Of a stretch of 64,000 bases of DNA, positions 43,944-53,265 are shown in pieces. Every line of letters begins with the position of its first letter. The first letter of the stretch is position 1. The notes beneath the pieces were generated by a model. That model was not told where the DNA came from, searched no databases, and saw nothing but the letters and a program-made list of their open reading frames with translations. Both the position numbers and the translations under genes were made by a program. Origin of the DNA: CAIMZW01 sp037135095 (GTDB lineage: Bacteria; Actinomycetota; Actinomycetes; Nanopelagicales; Nanopelagicaceae); NCBI GenBank assembly GCA_037135095.1, contig JBAXKZ010000003.1, positions 31,899 through 95,898 of the forward strand, read 5' to 3'.

Positions 43944-45272
43944 ATGCGTGAGATTCCGATTCGTACTCTTGATCTGCGGGGCCGAAAGCTCTCAAAATCG
44001 GGATATCAACGGGAATTGCCACGGGCGAAGATGGATGTTGAAGCGGCGGTACTTGCTATCACTCCAATACTTAGGCGCGTTAATGGCGGCTCGGAGTCAG
44101 ATCTGCTCGATCTATGCCAAGAATTTGATGGAGTTCGTCCACCTCAGATCAGAGTTCCAGAAGTCGCGATTAAACAAGCGCTGACGGATCTAGCGCCAGA
44201 TATTCGCGCCGCGCTTGAGGAAGCAATTCGCCGAATCACCAAAGTGCACAGCGATCAGATTCGGGGCGAAATTCGCACTGAAGTTGTCCCCGGCGGTGAA
44301 GTTGTACAACGCTGGATTCCGGTTGACCGAGTCGGTCTCTATGTTCCTGGTGGCAAGGCGGTTTACCCAAGCTCGGTAATTATGAATGTCGTTCCTGCTC
44401 AGATCGCCAAAGTTTCTAGCATTGCCGTTGCCTCACCACCACAAGCAAATAATGGTGGCATGCCAAACCAAACAATTCTGGCAACTTGTGCGCTTCTTGG
44501 GATAACTGAAGTTTATGCAATTGGTGGTGCTCAGGCGGTAGCAATGTTTGCTTATGGTGTTGAGGGTGTCTGCGAATCGGTAGATATGGTTACCGGTCCT
44601 GGAAATATTTATGTCGCTGCTGCAAAGCGGGCGTTGCGAGGCAAAATTGGAATTGATTCCGAGGCTGGACCAACAGAAGTTGCAGTGCTTGCTGATGAGA
44701 GTGCAATTGCAGGCGAGGTTGCTTCGGATCTAATTAGCCAAGCCGAGCATGACACGATTGCCGCTGCAATCTTGGTGACAACTTCGATCGAACTCGCCGA
44801 ATCGGTGCGTAAGGAATTGGCAGTGCGAGTTGCTACCACTAAGCACAGCGAACGAATCTTTGAAGCGCTCTCTGGAATTCAATCAGCGATTGTCTTGGTC
44901 GAAGATTTAGCGCAAGGAATTGCGGTTGTGAACGCTTACGCCGCAGAGCACTTAGAACTTATCGTTGCCGAACCGCAGGCAGTTGCCGTTCAGATTCGAA
45001 ATGCCGGCGCGGTATTTCTGGGCAGGTTCTCGCCCGTCTCGCTAGGCGACTATTCCGCTGGCTCAAATCATGTTCTGCCTACCGGCGGTTGCGCCTGTCA
45101 CTCAAGCGGGTTATCGGTGCAAAGTTTTCTGCGCGGCTTAACTTTTATTAACTATTCCGAAGCTGCTTTCATGGATATTGCGCCAAATGTCGTGACCCTG
45201 GCTAATGCCGAAGATCTCCCAGCGCACGGCGAGGCAATAAGTGCAAGATTTGAAGACAATGCCAGCCGATAA
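43944..45272 (+). CDS. hisD: Histidinol dehydrogenase
   Basis: A 442-residue Zn-dependent enzyme for the last two steps of histidine synthesis. Signatures are LYVPGGKAVYPSSVIMN, AIGGAQAVAMFAYG, GPGNIYVAAAKR and LISQAEHDTIAAA, which carries a zinc/catalytic region. It opens the his operon. TAGAAT ends 6 nt before the ATG, with no ribosome site. Its end overlaps hisC by 14 bp. Confidence 0.96.
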   Translation: MREIPIRTLDLRGRKLSKSGYQRELPRAKMDVEAAVLAITPILRRVNGGSESDLLDLCQEFDGVRPPQIRVPEVAIKQALTDLAPDIRAALEEAIRRITKVHSDQIRGEIRTEVVPGGEVVQRWIPVDRVGLYVPGGKAVYPSSVIMNVVPAQIAKVSSIAVASPPQANNGGMPNQTILATCALLGITEVYAIGGAQAVAMFAYGVEGVCESVDMVTGPGNIYVAAAKRALRGKIGIDSEAGPTEVAVLADESAIAGEVASDLISQAEHDTIAAAILVTTSIELAESVRKELAVRVATTKHSERIFEALSGIQSAIVLVEDLAQGIAVVNAYAAEHLELIVAEPQAVAVQIRNAGAVFLGRFSPVSLGDYSAGSNHVLPTGGCACHSSGLSVQSFLRGLTFINYSEAAFMDIAPNVVTLANAEDLPAHGEAISARFEDNASR

Positions 45273-46368
45273 GGAACTCTGGCCAGCTTGGCTTCCGCTT
45301 CGTGCAGAGCTTCGAGAGCTCAAGGCATACGGGGCGCCACAAATTGAGAATGTGATTCACCTCAATACTAATGAGAATCCGTTCGAACTTCCTAAGGTGG
45401 TTGCGCAAGCGCTACAAGCTCGAATTGCAACCGTTGCAACTTCGCTAAATCGATATCCGGATCGCGATGCAGTGGACTTGAGAGCTGACTTAGCCAACTA
45501 CATCAATCGAGCCGCCGGCAGCGACTTCGATTTTAAAAACATCTGGGCCGCAAATGGCAGCAACGAAGTTCTACAAACGCTACTTCTCGCCTGCGGTGGC
45601 GCTGACTCTTTAGCTTTGGGATTTACCCCTTCATATTCAGTACACCCATTGATCGCGAAAATAACAGGTACCGCATGGCAATCGGGCGCCCGTAATCCAG
45701 ATTTCACATTGGACGCCGCGGTAGCAGTTTCAGAAATAACTAAGACCTTACCAACTTTGATTTTTATAACGACTCCCAATAATCCAACTGGAAATGCTTT
45801 ACACATCGATGAGATCCGAGAACTCGCAGCGGCCGCCTTGAATGTCGGCGCATTACTAGTAGTAGATGAGGCATATCAAGAATTTTCCAGTGAAATCTCG
45901 GCGGTAACTCTGATATCGGAATTTCCAAATCTCGTGGTTACTCGGACAATGTCGAAGGCCTTTGCATTTGCCGGTGCTCGGGTTGGTTACCTTATCGCCC
46001 GCCCAGAGGTGATTGAGGCCATGCTCATTGCGAGACTGCCTTATCACCTCAGCTCTCTGACTCAAGCGGCTGCTCAAGTTGCCCTTATGCACCAAAGCGA
46101 GCTGCAAGCGGAAGTGCAAATCTTGATCTCCGAGCGGAGCCGAATCGAAGCAGCGATTGCGGCGCTGGGATTGTCGGTAATTCCAAGTAGCGCCAATTTT
46201 CTGCTCTTCACCGGATTTAAGAAACCGGCGGAACTCCTGTGGCAAGAGTTTCTCGATAACGGCGTTTTAATTAGAGATGTTGGCCTGCCGGGCTACCTGC
46301 GCGTGACTATAGGTACCGCCAGTGAAAATGATCGTTTTTTGGCGCTGCTCCAACGGCTTGCGTCATAA
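45259..46368 (+). CDS. hisC: Histidinol-phosphate aminotransferase
   Basis: A 369-residue class I/II PLP aminotransferase. NTNENPFELP is the substrate loop, TPNNPTGN and VVDEAYQEF are PLP contacts, and Lys233 in RTMSKAFAFAGARVGY is the Schiff-base Lys. The ATG at 45259 is favoured over the GTG at 45241 because it shortens the overlap with hisD, though neither has a strong ribosome site. Confidence 0.95.
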   Translation: MPADKELWPAWLPLRAELRELKAYGAPQIENVIHLNTNENPFELPKVVAQALQARIATVATSLNRYPDRDAVDLRADLANYINRAAGSDFDFKNIWAANGSNEVLQTLLLACGGADSLALGFTPSYSVHPLIAKITGTAWQSGARNPDFTLDAAVAVSEITKTLPTLIFITTPNNPTGNALHIDEIRELAAAALNVGALLVVDEAYQEFSSEISAVTLISEFPNLVVTRTMSKAFAFAGARVGYLIARPEVIEAMLIARLPYHLSSLTQAAAQVALMHQSELQAEVQILISERSRIEAAIAALGLSVIPSSANFLLFTGFKKPAELLWQEFLDNGVLIRDVGLPGYLRVTIGTASENDRFLALLQRLAS

Positions 46369-46420
46369 TGTTCCTCTGCTCGAAGATTCCAACTGCACAC
46401 TTTCATAGTCAGGGAGAAGA

Positions 46421-47005
46421 ATGAGAACAGCTCATGTAAGTCGCGAGACTAAAGAGTCAGCCGTCAGCGTCGAATTAAATCTAGATGGCAGTGGGCTAAT
46501 TGCCATCGATACTGGCGTGCCATTCTTTGACCATATGCTCTCTCAGTTGGGTAAGCACGCTGGTTTTGATCTAACCGTTGTAACCCGAGGTGATGTCGAT
46601 GTCGATTCCCATCACACGGTCGAAGATACTTCGTTGGCATTTGGTCAGGCGCTGCGTGAGGCGCTCGGCGATAAAGCCGGAATTCGCCGATTCGGCGATG
46701 CCATGGTTCCGCTTGATGAGGTCTTGGTGCAAGCTGCCGTGGATCTTTCTGGTCGACCATATTTAGTTCATCGTCAGCCTGAGATCGTTGAGTTGATCGG
46801 GACTTTCGACACAACTCTGGGACGCCATATCTGGGAGTCAATTGTTGCCGAAGCGCGGATTGCTTTGCATGTCCGGGTTTTAGAAGGAAGAAATGCCCAT
46901 CACGTCTTCGAAGCACAATTCAAGGCGGTGGCGCGCGCTCTGCGTGATGCTGTTGCTATCGATGGTCGTATCACTGGCATTCCATCGACAAAGGGTGTTC
47001 TTTGA
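46421..47005 (+). CDS. hisB: Imidazoleglycerol-phosphate dehydratase
   Basis: A 194-residue monofunctional enzyme, without the phosphatase domain of enteric HisB. Duplicated Mn-binding motifs are visible: FFDHMLSQLGKHAG and DSHHTVEDTSLAFGQAL, and later EARIALHVRVLEGRNAHHVFEA. A GGGAGAAG ribosome site precedes the ATG. The stop overlaps hisH as ATGA/TTGA coupling: hisH starts at TTG 47002. Confidence 0.96.
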   Translation: MRTAHVSRETKESAVSVELNLDGSGLIAIDTGVPFFDHMLSQLGKHAGFDLTVVTRGDVDVDSHHTVEDTSLAFGQALREALGDKAGIRRFGDAMVPLDEVLVQAAVDLSGRPYLVHRQPEIVELIGTFDTTLGRHIWESIVAEARIALHVRVLEGRNAHHVFEAQFKAVARALRDAVAIDGRITGIPSTKGVL

Positions 47006-47598
47006 TCGCTATTTTGGATTATGGCTCCGGAAATCTTAGATCTGCCGAGCGTGCTTTTGCTCTCACTGGCCAAGAAGTAATCGTCACCTCCGATCGGGAC
47101 CTCTGTCTTTCGGCTGATGGCCTAGTCGTTCCCGGAGTTGGCGCTTTTAGCGCCTGTATGGAACAACTGCGCTCCATCGCAGGCGAGGAAATAATTGCCG
47201 AACGTCTTTCCATGAAGCGAAAGATTTTTGGCATCTGCGTGGGAATGCAAATATTTTTTGCTGGTGGTACTGAAAAGAATGGAAGTCTTGGTCTTGGTAT
47301 CTGGCCAGGTGAAGTCAGCCAAATTTCCGCACCAATTTTGCCGCACATTGGTTGGAATACGGTATCCGCGCCATCTGAATCTAGTCTTTTCAAAGGCGTT
47401 GCTGATCAATCCTTCTACTTCGTCCATTCCTTTGCGGCAAAGACCAATGTCTCATTGGCGCTCAATACGATCTGCGAATATGGCGAACCTTTTCTTGCCG
47501 CAGTCGAATCTGAATATGTTGTAGCTACACAGTTTCATCCCGAGAAGAGTGGCGACGCCGGCGCTCAACTAATCATGAATTGGGTCAAAACATTATGA
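47002..47598 (+). CDS. hisH: Imidazole glycerol phosphate synthase, glutaminase subunit
   Basis: A 198-residue class I amidotransferase that feeds ammonia to HisF. The nucleophile is Cys79 in GICVGMQIFF, and the His-Glu pair lies in TQFHPEKSG. The N-terminus IAILDYGSGNLRS is typical. The start is TTG at 47002, overlapping the hisB stop, and the stop overlaps hisA as ATGA. Confidence 0.95.
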   Translation: MIAILDYGSGNLRSAERAFALTGQEVIVTSDRDLCLSADGLVVPGVGAFSACMEQLRSIAGEEIIAERLSMKRKIFGICVGMQIFFAGGTEKNGSLGLGIWPGEVSQISAPILPHIGWNTVSAPSESSLFKGVADQSFYFVHSFAAKTNVSLALNTICEYGEPFLAAVESEYVVATQFHPEKSGDAGAQLIMNWVKTL

Positions 47599-48323
47599 GC
47601 ACCTCGTTGGAACTTTTACCTGCGATTGATGTCAAGGATGGCCGTGCCGTTCGATTGGTTCAAGGAGAACTGGCACACGAGAGCATTTACGGTGAACCAC
47701 TTGAAGTTGCCCGCGAATTTGAGGCGGCGGGTGCCAAGTGGATTCACTTGGTTGATTTGGATGCCGCATTTGGTATCGGTAGTAATGCTGCACTTCTTGC
47801 CGAAGTTATCGCCGCAGTCGATATTGATGTAGAACTTTCTGGTGGCATCAGAGATGATGATTCACTTCGCCGCGCACTTGCAACAGGCTGCCGAAGAGTG
47901 AACCTTGGAACTGCAGCGCTTGAAAATCCTGACTGGACCGCAAAGGTAATTTCAGAGTTTGGCGATCGAATCGCTGTTGGCTTAGATGTTCGTGGCCACA
48001 CCTTAGCTGCCAGAGGTTGGACAAAAGATGGTGGCGATCTCTTCGAAACATTGGCTCGTCTAGATCGTGACGGATGTGCCCGATATATCGTTACGGATGT
48101 TGCTAAAGATGGAACCCTAACTGGTCCAAATCTCGAGTTACTGAAATCGGTTTGTGCGGCAACCGATCGACCGGTTATCGCTAGCGGCGGCGTTGCAGAA
48201 CTCTCTGACCTAGTAGCCCTCAAGTCTTTAGTTGATATTGGGATCGAAGGCGCAATTGTCGGTAAGGCGCTCTACGCGGGAGCATTTACGCTCGAAGCTG
48301 CGCTACAAGTTTGTTACAAATGA
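47595..48323 (+). CDS. priA: PriA-type phosphoribosyl isomerase (HisA, probably also TrpF activity)
   Basis: A 242-residue TIM barrel that isomerises ProFAR in histidine synthesis. LLPAIDVKDGRAVRLVQG places the first catalytic Asp; YIVTDVAKDGTLTGPN holds the second. The loop LAARGWTKDGG carries the Arg and Trp that in mycobacterial PriA allow the second substrate, phosphoribosyl anthranilate. No trpF occurs among the trp genes that follow, which supports bifunctionality. The ATG at 47595 overlaps the hisH stop. Confidence 0.9.
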   Translation: MSTSLELLPAIDVKDGRAVRLVQGELAHESIYGEPLEVAREFEAAGAKWIHLVDLDAAFGIGSNAALLAEVIAAVDIDVELSGGIRDDDSLRRALATGCRRVNLGTAALENPDWTAKVISEFGDRIAVGLDVRGHTLAARGWTKDGGDLFETLARLDRDGCARYIVTDVAKDGTLTGPNLELLKSVCAATDRPVIASGGVAELSDLVALKSLVDIGIEGAIVGKALYAGAFTLEAALQVCYK

Positions 48324-49081
48324 CCCTCGCAAAACGAATTATCCCTTGCCTCGACGTTGCAGGTGGCCGAGTAGTTAAGGGCGTAAATTTTATAAACCTG
48401 AAAGATGCCGGTGACCCAGTCGAGTTAGCAAAGCGCTACGGCGAAGAGGGAGCCGATGAGCTCACCTTCTTGGATATTTCAGCCAGTGTCGAAGCGCGAA
48501 AAACCACAATAGAGATAGTGCGACAGACTGCCGAGCAAGTGTTTATCCCACTTACTGTTGGTGGCGGCATCAGATCAACCGACGATGTTAATAATCTGCT
48601 CCGAAATGGCGCAGACAAAGTTTCAATAAATACCGCCGCGATCGCTCGGCCGGAATTAATTAATGAGATTGCAGATCGTTTTGGCAATCAAGTTTTAGTT
48701 CTCTCGGTTGATGCCCGCCGCGGCCGAACCCCTTCGGGCTTTGAAGTGACAACCCATGGCGGTCGGCAGGGCACCGATATTGATGCCTTGGCCTGGGTGG
48801 AAACTGCCATTGCCAGAGGAGTTGGTGAAATTCTCTTAAATTCGATGGATGCTGACGGTACCCGGGCTGGATATGACATTGAGATGATTGCCGCGGTTCG
48901 TGCGATTGCCAGTGTCCCGATAATCGCCAGCGGGGGAGCCGGAGCTATGAGCGATTTCGCCCTCGCCCTAAATGCTGGTGCTGATGCACTTTTGGCTGCC
49001 AGCGTCTTCCACTTTGGGATTCACAAAATTGGCGAGGTCAAGCGCTATTTGGCTGCCGAGGGATATCCCGTTCGCCAGTAG
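48320..49081 (+). CDS. hisF: Imidazole glycerol phosphate synthase, cyclase subunit
   Basis: A 253-residue TIM barrel that partners HisH. CLDVAGGRVVKGVNF with the catalytic Asp opens the protein. TVGGGIRSTDDVNNLL, VSINTAAI and SGGAGAMSDF are the phosphate-binding and barrel motifs. The ATG at 48320 overlaps the hisA stop as ATGA; a TTG 9 bp upstream is inside hisA. Confidence 0.96.
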   Translation: MTLAKRIIPCLDVAGGRVVKGVNFINLKDAGDPVELAKRYGEEGADELTFLDISASVEARKTTIEIVRQTAEQVFIPLTVGGGIRSTDDVNNLLRNGADKVSINTAAIARPELINEIADRFGNQVLVLSVDARRGRTPSGFEVTTHGGRQGTDIDALAWVETAIARGVGEILLNSMDADGTRAGYDIEMIAAVRAIASVPIIASGGAGAMSDFALALNAGADALLAASVFHFGIHKIGEVKRYLAAEGYPVRQ

Positions 49082-49105
49082 CGCTGAACAGGGCAGAATA
49101 GGCAG

Positions 49106-49462
49106 ATGAATCAGATGCTTCCGGCGGAAATTGTTGAGCGCTTTGAGCGCGGTGAACTAGTTGCGGTTATCGCACAGGATGAAGCCACGTTGGAAGTGCT
49201 TATGCTCGCTTGGGCAAATCGTGAAGCCCTGGAAGCCACCCTGTCTACCGGTCGTGGCACATACTGGAGTAGAAGCCGCAATGAGCTTTGGGTAAAAGGG
49301 GAAACATCAGGACACGAGCAGACCGTCTTTTCGGTTACCTATGACTGCGATGGCGATGCCATTCTTTATAAAGTGGCTCAGGTCGGCGCTGCTTGCCACA
49401 CCGGGGATCGCAGTTGCTTTCATCGCGATCTTAAGATCGCAAAAATTGGTGAGGCCACCTGA
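49106..49462 (+). CDS. hisI: Phosphoribosyl-AMP cyclohydrolase
   Basis: A 118-residue monofunctional HisI without the HisE domain. TYWSRSRNELWVKGETSGH and the metal site DCDGDAILYKV plus AACHTGDRSCF, with three Cys, are diagnostic. hisE and hisG are not in the window. Its stop shares one base with the trpE start (TGATG), so it couples the his and trp gene sets. Confidence 0.95.
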   Translation: MNQMLPAEIVERFERGELVAVIAQDEATLEVLMLAWANREALEATLSTGRGTYWSRSRNELWVKGETSGHEQTVFSVTYDCDGDAILYKVAQVGAACHTGDRSCFHRDLKIAKIGEAT

Positions 49463-50946
49463 TGAAATTGGAAGAGTTTCAGAAGCATGCCAAGACACAT
49501 AACGTGATTCCAGTTTGGCGGAAATTTTTAGCCGATAGCGAGACACCTCTTACCCTCTTTAGAAAGTTAGCCGGCGATCGCTCGGGAACCTTTCTGCTGG
49601 AATCTGCCGAGCATGGTGGGGTTTGGTCGCGCTACTCCTTTATCGGCGTGAACTCGCAAGCGACCTTGACCGAGAAGGATGGCCAAGCCATTTGGGAGGG
49701 CGTAATGCCAGCCGGAGCTCCGCATGGGATTGATCCTCTGGATGCGTTGCGGATCGCTGCCCAACATTTGCGCTCGCCAAGGATTCCTCATTTGCCGCCG
49801 CTAACTGGTGGTTTGGTTGGCTATATGGGTTACGAAGTAGTTCGTCGACTCGAGCGAATTTCCAGCATTTCTAAGAAAGATTTAGCTTTGCCGGAGTTGG
49901 CCTTTATGTTGACCTCCGATTTGGCGATCTTTGATCACCAAGACGGAACGCTTACGCTGATTGCAAATGCGATCAATTGGAATGGAAGTAGCGAGGGCGT
50001 CGAAGAAGCCTTCGAAGATTCCAACCGACGCTTAGATCAGATGGCGTTATCTCTAAAGGCGCCGCTGGAATCGCACATCACACAACTTGCCGAAAGAGCT
50101 GAACCAAAGTTCGAGCGCAACATGACCTCGGAGCAGTACCAGTCGCAGGTAGAGAAGATAAAGGAAGATATTCGTTCAGGTGAGGCCTTCCAAGTTGTGT
50201 TATCACAACGCTTCACAATGGAATGTTCTGCTTCCGCTTTGGATGTCTATCGAGCGCTTCGACTTCATAACCCAAGTCCGTATATGTACCTGCTCCGCTT
50301 TTCGGATGGTCTTGAGATCGTTGGATCCAGTCCCGAGGCGCTAGTTAAAGTCACCGATGAAGAAGTCATGATTCATCCACTTGCCGGAACTCGTAAGCGA
50401 TCAAATGATCCAGAGATTGATATTGCCGTCGGTGAAGAATTATTAGCCGATCCCAAGGAACGAGCTGAGCATTTGATGCTCGTTGATTTAGGTAGAAATG
50501 ATCTGGGCCGGGTTTGCGCTTCCGGAACGGTAGAAGTTGTTGAATTCATGCATGTTGAACGCTTTTCGCACGTGATGCATATCGTTTCAACAGTTATCGG
50601 AAAATTGGCTGCCGATAAATCCCCAGTTGATGCCCTCTTTTCGGTTTTTCCGGCGGGCACACTATCTGGTGCGCCAAAACCGCGAGCAATGGAGATTATC
50701 GAAAACTCAGAACCGACTCGGCGTGGAATTTACGGTGGCACCATCGGATATCTGGATTTCACTGGGAACATCGACACCTGCATTGCGATTCGAACCGCAG
50801 TGTTAAAAGAGGGCAAGGCTTATGTTCAAGCGGGAGCAGGGATCGTTGCCGACTCAATTCCAGAATTAGAAAATCAAGAGTGCCTGAACAAGGCCGCCGC
50901 AGTACTGGGTGCAATTGCCACGGCGAATGCCATGCGAGCGATATGA
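49462..50946 (+). CDS. trpE: Anthranilate synthase component I
   Basis: A 494-residue chorismate-using enzyme that makes anthranilate. The N-terminal domain has the feedback-type LLESAE element, and the C-terminal domain has MTSEQYQSQVEKIKEDIRSG, FQVVLSQRF, the chorismate site HPLAGTRKR, and FPAGTLSGAPKPRAMEII. The glutamine amidotransferase partner trpG and trpD are not in the window. It overlaps the next gene as ATGA. Confidence 0.95.
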   Translation: MKLEEFQKHAKTHNVIPVWRKFLADSETPLTLFRKLAGDRSGTFLLESAEHGGVWSRYSFIGVNSQATLTEKDGQAIWEGVMPAGAPHGIDPLDALRIAAQHLRSPRIPHLPPLTGGLVGYMGYEVVRRLERISSISKKDLALPELAFMLTSDLAIFDHQDGTLTLIANAINWNGSSEGVEEAFEDSNRRLDQMALSLKAPLESHITQLAERAEPKFERNMTSEQYQSQVEKIKEDIRSGEAFQVVLSQRFTMECSASALDVYRALRLHNPSPYMYLLRFSDGLEIVGSSPEALVKVTDEEVMIHPLAGTRKRSNDPEIDIAVGEELLADPKERAEHLMLVDLGRNDLGRVCASGTVEVVEFMHVERFSHVMHIVSTVIGKLAADKSPVDALFSVFPAGTLSGAPKPRAMEIIENSEPTRRGIYGGTIGYLDFTGNIDTCIAIRTAVLKEGKAYVQAGAGIVADSIPELENQECLNKAAAVLGAIATANAMRAI

Positions 50947-51182
50947 AGCGTCGACTAAACCTAATTATTTCATTGGGGCTGATAATTCTCGGAGCGATTC
51001 TTACCAAGGCGCTACAACACAAATTTTCACTGCCGATTTTTGCGCTCTTGATGATTGCGCTAGTTGGGTTGGCAGTTCAAATTATCCGGCGGCTTTTGCG
51101 TCGAGGAATCTCGCCGAAATATGAACGAAGACCACGCTCTCCCTGGAGCGCGCTCTCTGATGGAATCGATCCGACGATATGA
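50943..51182 (+). CDS. Small Trp-operon membrane protein
   Basis: A 79-residue protein with two hydrophobic helices (about 7-23 and 30-48) then a basic segment and the C-terminal SPWSALSDGIDPT. Actinobacterial trp operons often carry a larger membrane protein (Trp_oprn_chp, about 200 residues) at this site with a similar W-x-AL-x-x-G-x-DPT tail. This may be a strongly shortened relative. It has ATGA overlaps on both sides (trpE and trpC), so it is a real, coupled gene. Function unknown. Confidence 0.75.
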   Translation: MKRRLNLIISLGLIILGAILTKALQHKFSLPIFALLMIALVGLAVQIIRRLLRRGISPKYERRPRSPWSALSDGIDPTI

Positions 51183-51952
51183 GTTCGGCGCTGGAGATGA
51201 TAATCGAGGGGGTCTTGGAAGATCTTTCGGCTCGGAAGCTCCCAATGTCACAACTCAAAGAGCAACTGGCGCACGCCCCAACGATCCGTGATGCATATGG
51301 TGCGCTCAATGTTGGGCACTTAGCCCTGATTGCTGAAGTCAAACGTTCCTCTCCAAGCAAAGGCGCCTTAGCTTCGATTTCAGACCCAGCAGAATTGGCG
51401 AGTCAATATCAAGATGGCGGCGCAAATGTCGTAAGCGTTCTTACTGAAGGTCGACGCTTCGGCGGTTCGATCGCTGATTTAGTCAAAGTTCGAGCTGCCA
51501 TTGAACTACCGGTATTGCGCAAAGATTTCATCGTGACTGAGTACCAAGTTATTGAAACTCGTGCCATTGGGGCTGATCTTCTTCTGTTGATCGTTGCTGG
51601 CTTGAGCGATTCGCAACTTAAAGATTTTCATCAAATTGCAACCGAACTTGGGTTAGCGGTCTTAGTTGAAGTCCATGACGAAACTGAAATCGAACGGGCG
51701 TTGGCAATCTCACCTCGAATAATTGGCGTTAACTCTCGCAACTTGAAAACTTTGGAAATTAATCCAGGTGCCTTTGCAAAATTACTTCCGCTAATTCCCA
51801 CTCAAATCACGCGGATCGCTGAATCCGGGATCTCAGATCGATCCCAGGTAGCAGAGATTGAAGCCTTGGGGGCGCAAGCGATATTAGTGGGGGAGACTTT
51901 GGTACGGGCCAGCGACCCGCAAACCGGTATAAGACTCTTGCTGGGCAATTGA
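51179..51952 (+). CDS. trpC: Indole-3-glycerol-phosphate synthase
   Basis: A 257-residue TIM barrel that closes the indole ring. Family signatures are LIAEVKRSSPSKGAL, LRKDFIVTEYQVIETRAIGAD, LVEVHDETEIERAL, GVNSRNLKTLEI and SGISDRSQV. It starts with ATGA overlap after the small membrane protein. The same frame stays open for 105 nt past its stop, up to the trpB start (see findings). Confidence 0.95.
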   Translation: MSSALEMIIEGVLEDLSARKLPMSQLKEQLAHAPTIRDAYGALNVGHLALIAEVKRSSPSKGALASISDPAELASQYQDGGANVVSVLTEGRRFGGSIADLVKVRAAIELPVLRKDFIVTEYQVIETRAIGADLLLLIVAGLSDSQLKDFHQIATELGLAVLVEVHDETEIERALAISPRIIGVNSRNLKTLEINPGAFAKLLPLIPTQITRIAESGISDRSQVAEIEALGAQAILVGETLVRASDPQTGIRLLLGN

Positions 51953-52053
51953 TCTCACGCCCCGTCGACGGGCAGCCAGCATCTGAACTGCGTAAACTTC
52001 GACCGCATGAATTTTGTAGTTACCACCGCTTTAACAATAGAAGGGCAAGATGA
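51953..52053 (+). other. trpC-trpB gap with palindrome and possible 16-codon leader ORF
   Basis: A perfect 12-bp palindrome CCCGTCGACGGG lies at 51961-51972, with no T-run after it. A possible ATG-started ORF of 16 codons (52007-52057) ends by overlapping the trpB ATG as ATGA and contains no Trp codon. An AAGGGC ribosome site precedes trpB. No clear promoter is seen. Confidence 0.35.
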
Positions 52054-53265
52054 ATGAGTAGCGACTCACCCGCCATTGCTTTGGGTCATTTTGGTCCTTA
52101 CGGTGGCCGCTTCGTTCCGGAAGCTTTAATTTCCGCACTTGACGAACTCGAAGCCGCTCATTTGTCGGCTCAGCAAGATCCGATTTTTCAGGCAGAGCTA
52201 GACCATCTTCATAAGACTTATACGGGAAGACCAAGCATCATTACCGAAGTTCCCCGCTTTGCCGAACATGCCGGTGGGGTTCGAATTCTTTTAAAGCGGG
52301 AAGATTTAAATCATACGGGCAGCCACAAGATCAACAATGTTCTCGGTCAGGCGCTGCTTACCAAGCGCATGGGAAAGAAACGGATAATTGCCGAAACGGG
52401 TGCCGGCCAACATGGCGTGGCATCGGCAACCGCGGCGGCGCTTATGGGATTGGAATGCGTTGTATATATGGGCGAGGAAGATACTCGTCGACAGGCGCTC
52501 AATGTTGCCCGAATGAAACTTTTAGGCGCTGAAGTTATTCCAGTTACTCAAGGATCACGAACCTTGAAAGATGCAATCAATGAGGCGATGCGCGACTGGG
52601 TAACGAATGTTGATACCACTCATTATCTTTTAGGTACGGTGGCAGGTCCGCATCCATTTCCAACTATGGTTCGTGATTTTCACCGGATCATAGGTGTTGA
52701 AGCCAGAGCCCAAGTTTTGGAATTAACTGGTCAACTTCCCGATGTGATCTTGGCTTGTGTTGGCGGTGGCTCTAATGCAATCGGAATATTCCACCCATTT
52801 ATCGATGATGTTGGAGTTCGCTTAATTGGTTTGGAGGCTGGCGGCAGCGGCGTCCTAACTGGGTTGCATGCCGCGACAATTACCGGCGGAAGTCCAGGAG
52901 TTCTTCACGGCACCCGCTCCTATGTTTTGCAAGATGCCAACGGCCAGACCGTTGAATCACATTCGATCTCAGCGGGCTTGGATTACCCAGGAGTTGGTCC
53001 TGAGCATGCTTATCTTCACGACATTGGCCGCGCTGAATATCGCGCGATCACCGACGATGAGGCCATGGAAGCATTCTCCTTGCTCTGTAAAACTGAGGGA
53101 ATAATTCCAGCGATTGAAACTGCTCATGCTCTAGCAGGAGCGATGAAAGTTGGAAAGGAATTGGCTGCTGAAGGTAACGGTGATGCCCTCCTTCTAATTA
53201 ATCTTTCCGGACGAGGCGATAAAGATGTTCAAACTGCCGCCGACTATTTTGGAATTGAACTATGA
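52054..53265 (+). CDS. trpB: Tryptophan synthase beta chain
   Basis: A 403-residue PLP enzyme (TrpB1 type) that joins indole and serine. GPYGGRFVPE opens the core, the Schiff-base Lys is Lys92 in HTGSHKINNVLGQ, AETGAGQHGVA binds substrate carboxylate, and CVGGGSNAIG binds phosphate. GRGDKDVQT is the monovalent cation and PLP-tail region. It overlaps trpA as ATGA. Confidence 0.97.
   Translation: MSSDSPAIALGHFGPYGGRFVPEALISALDELEAAHLSAQQDPIFQAELDHLHKTYTGRPSIITEVPRFAEHAGGVRILLKREDLNHTGSHKINNVLGQALLTKRMGKKRIIAETGAGQHGVASATAAALMGLECVVYMGEEDTRRQALNVARMKLLGAEVIPVTQGSRTLKDAINEAMRDWVTNVDTTHYLLGTVAGPHPFPTMVRDFHRIIGVEARAQVLELTGQLPDVILACVGGGSNAIGIFHPFIDDVGVRLIGLEAGGSGVLTGLHAATITGGSPGVLHGTRSYVLQDANGQTVESHSISAGLDYPGVGPEHAYLHDIGRAEYRAITDDEAMEAFSLLCKTEGIIPAIETAHALAGAMKVGKELAAEGNGDALLLINLSGRGDKDVQTAADYFGIEL

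Noticed and set aside
51961..51972. Palindrome CCCGTCGACGGG as a trp terminator
   Set aside because: No loop and no T-run follow; trpB lies less than 90 bp downstream in the same operon.
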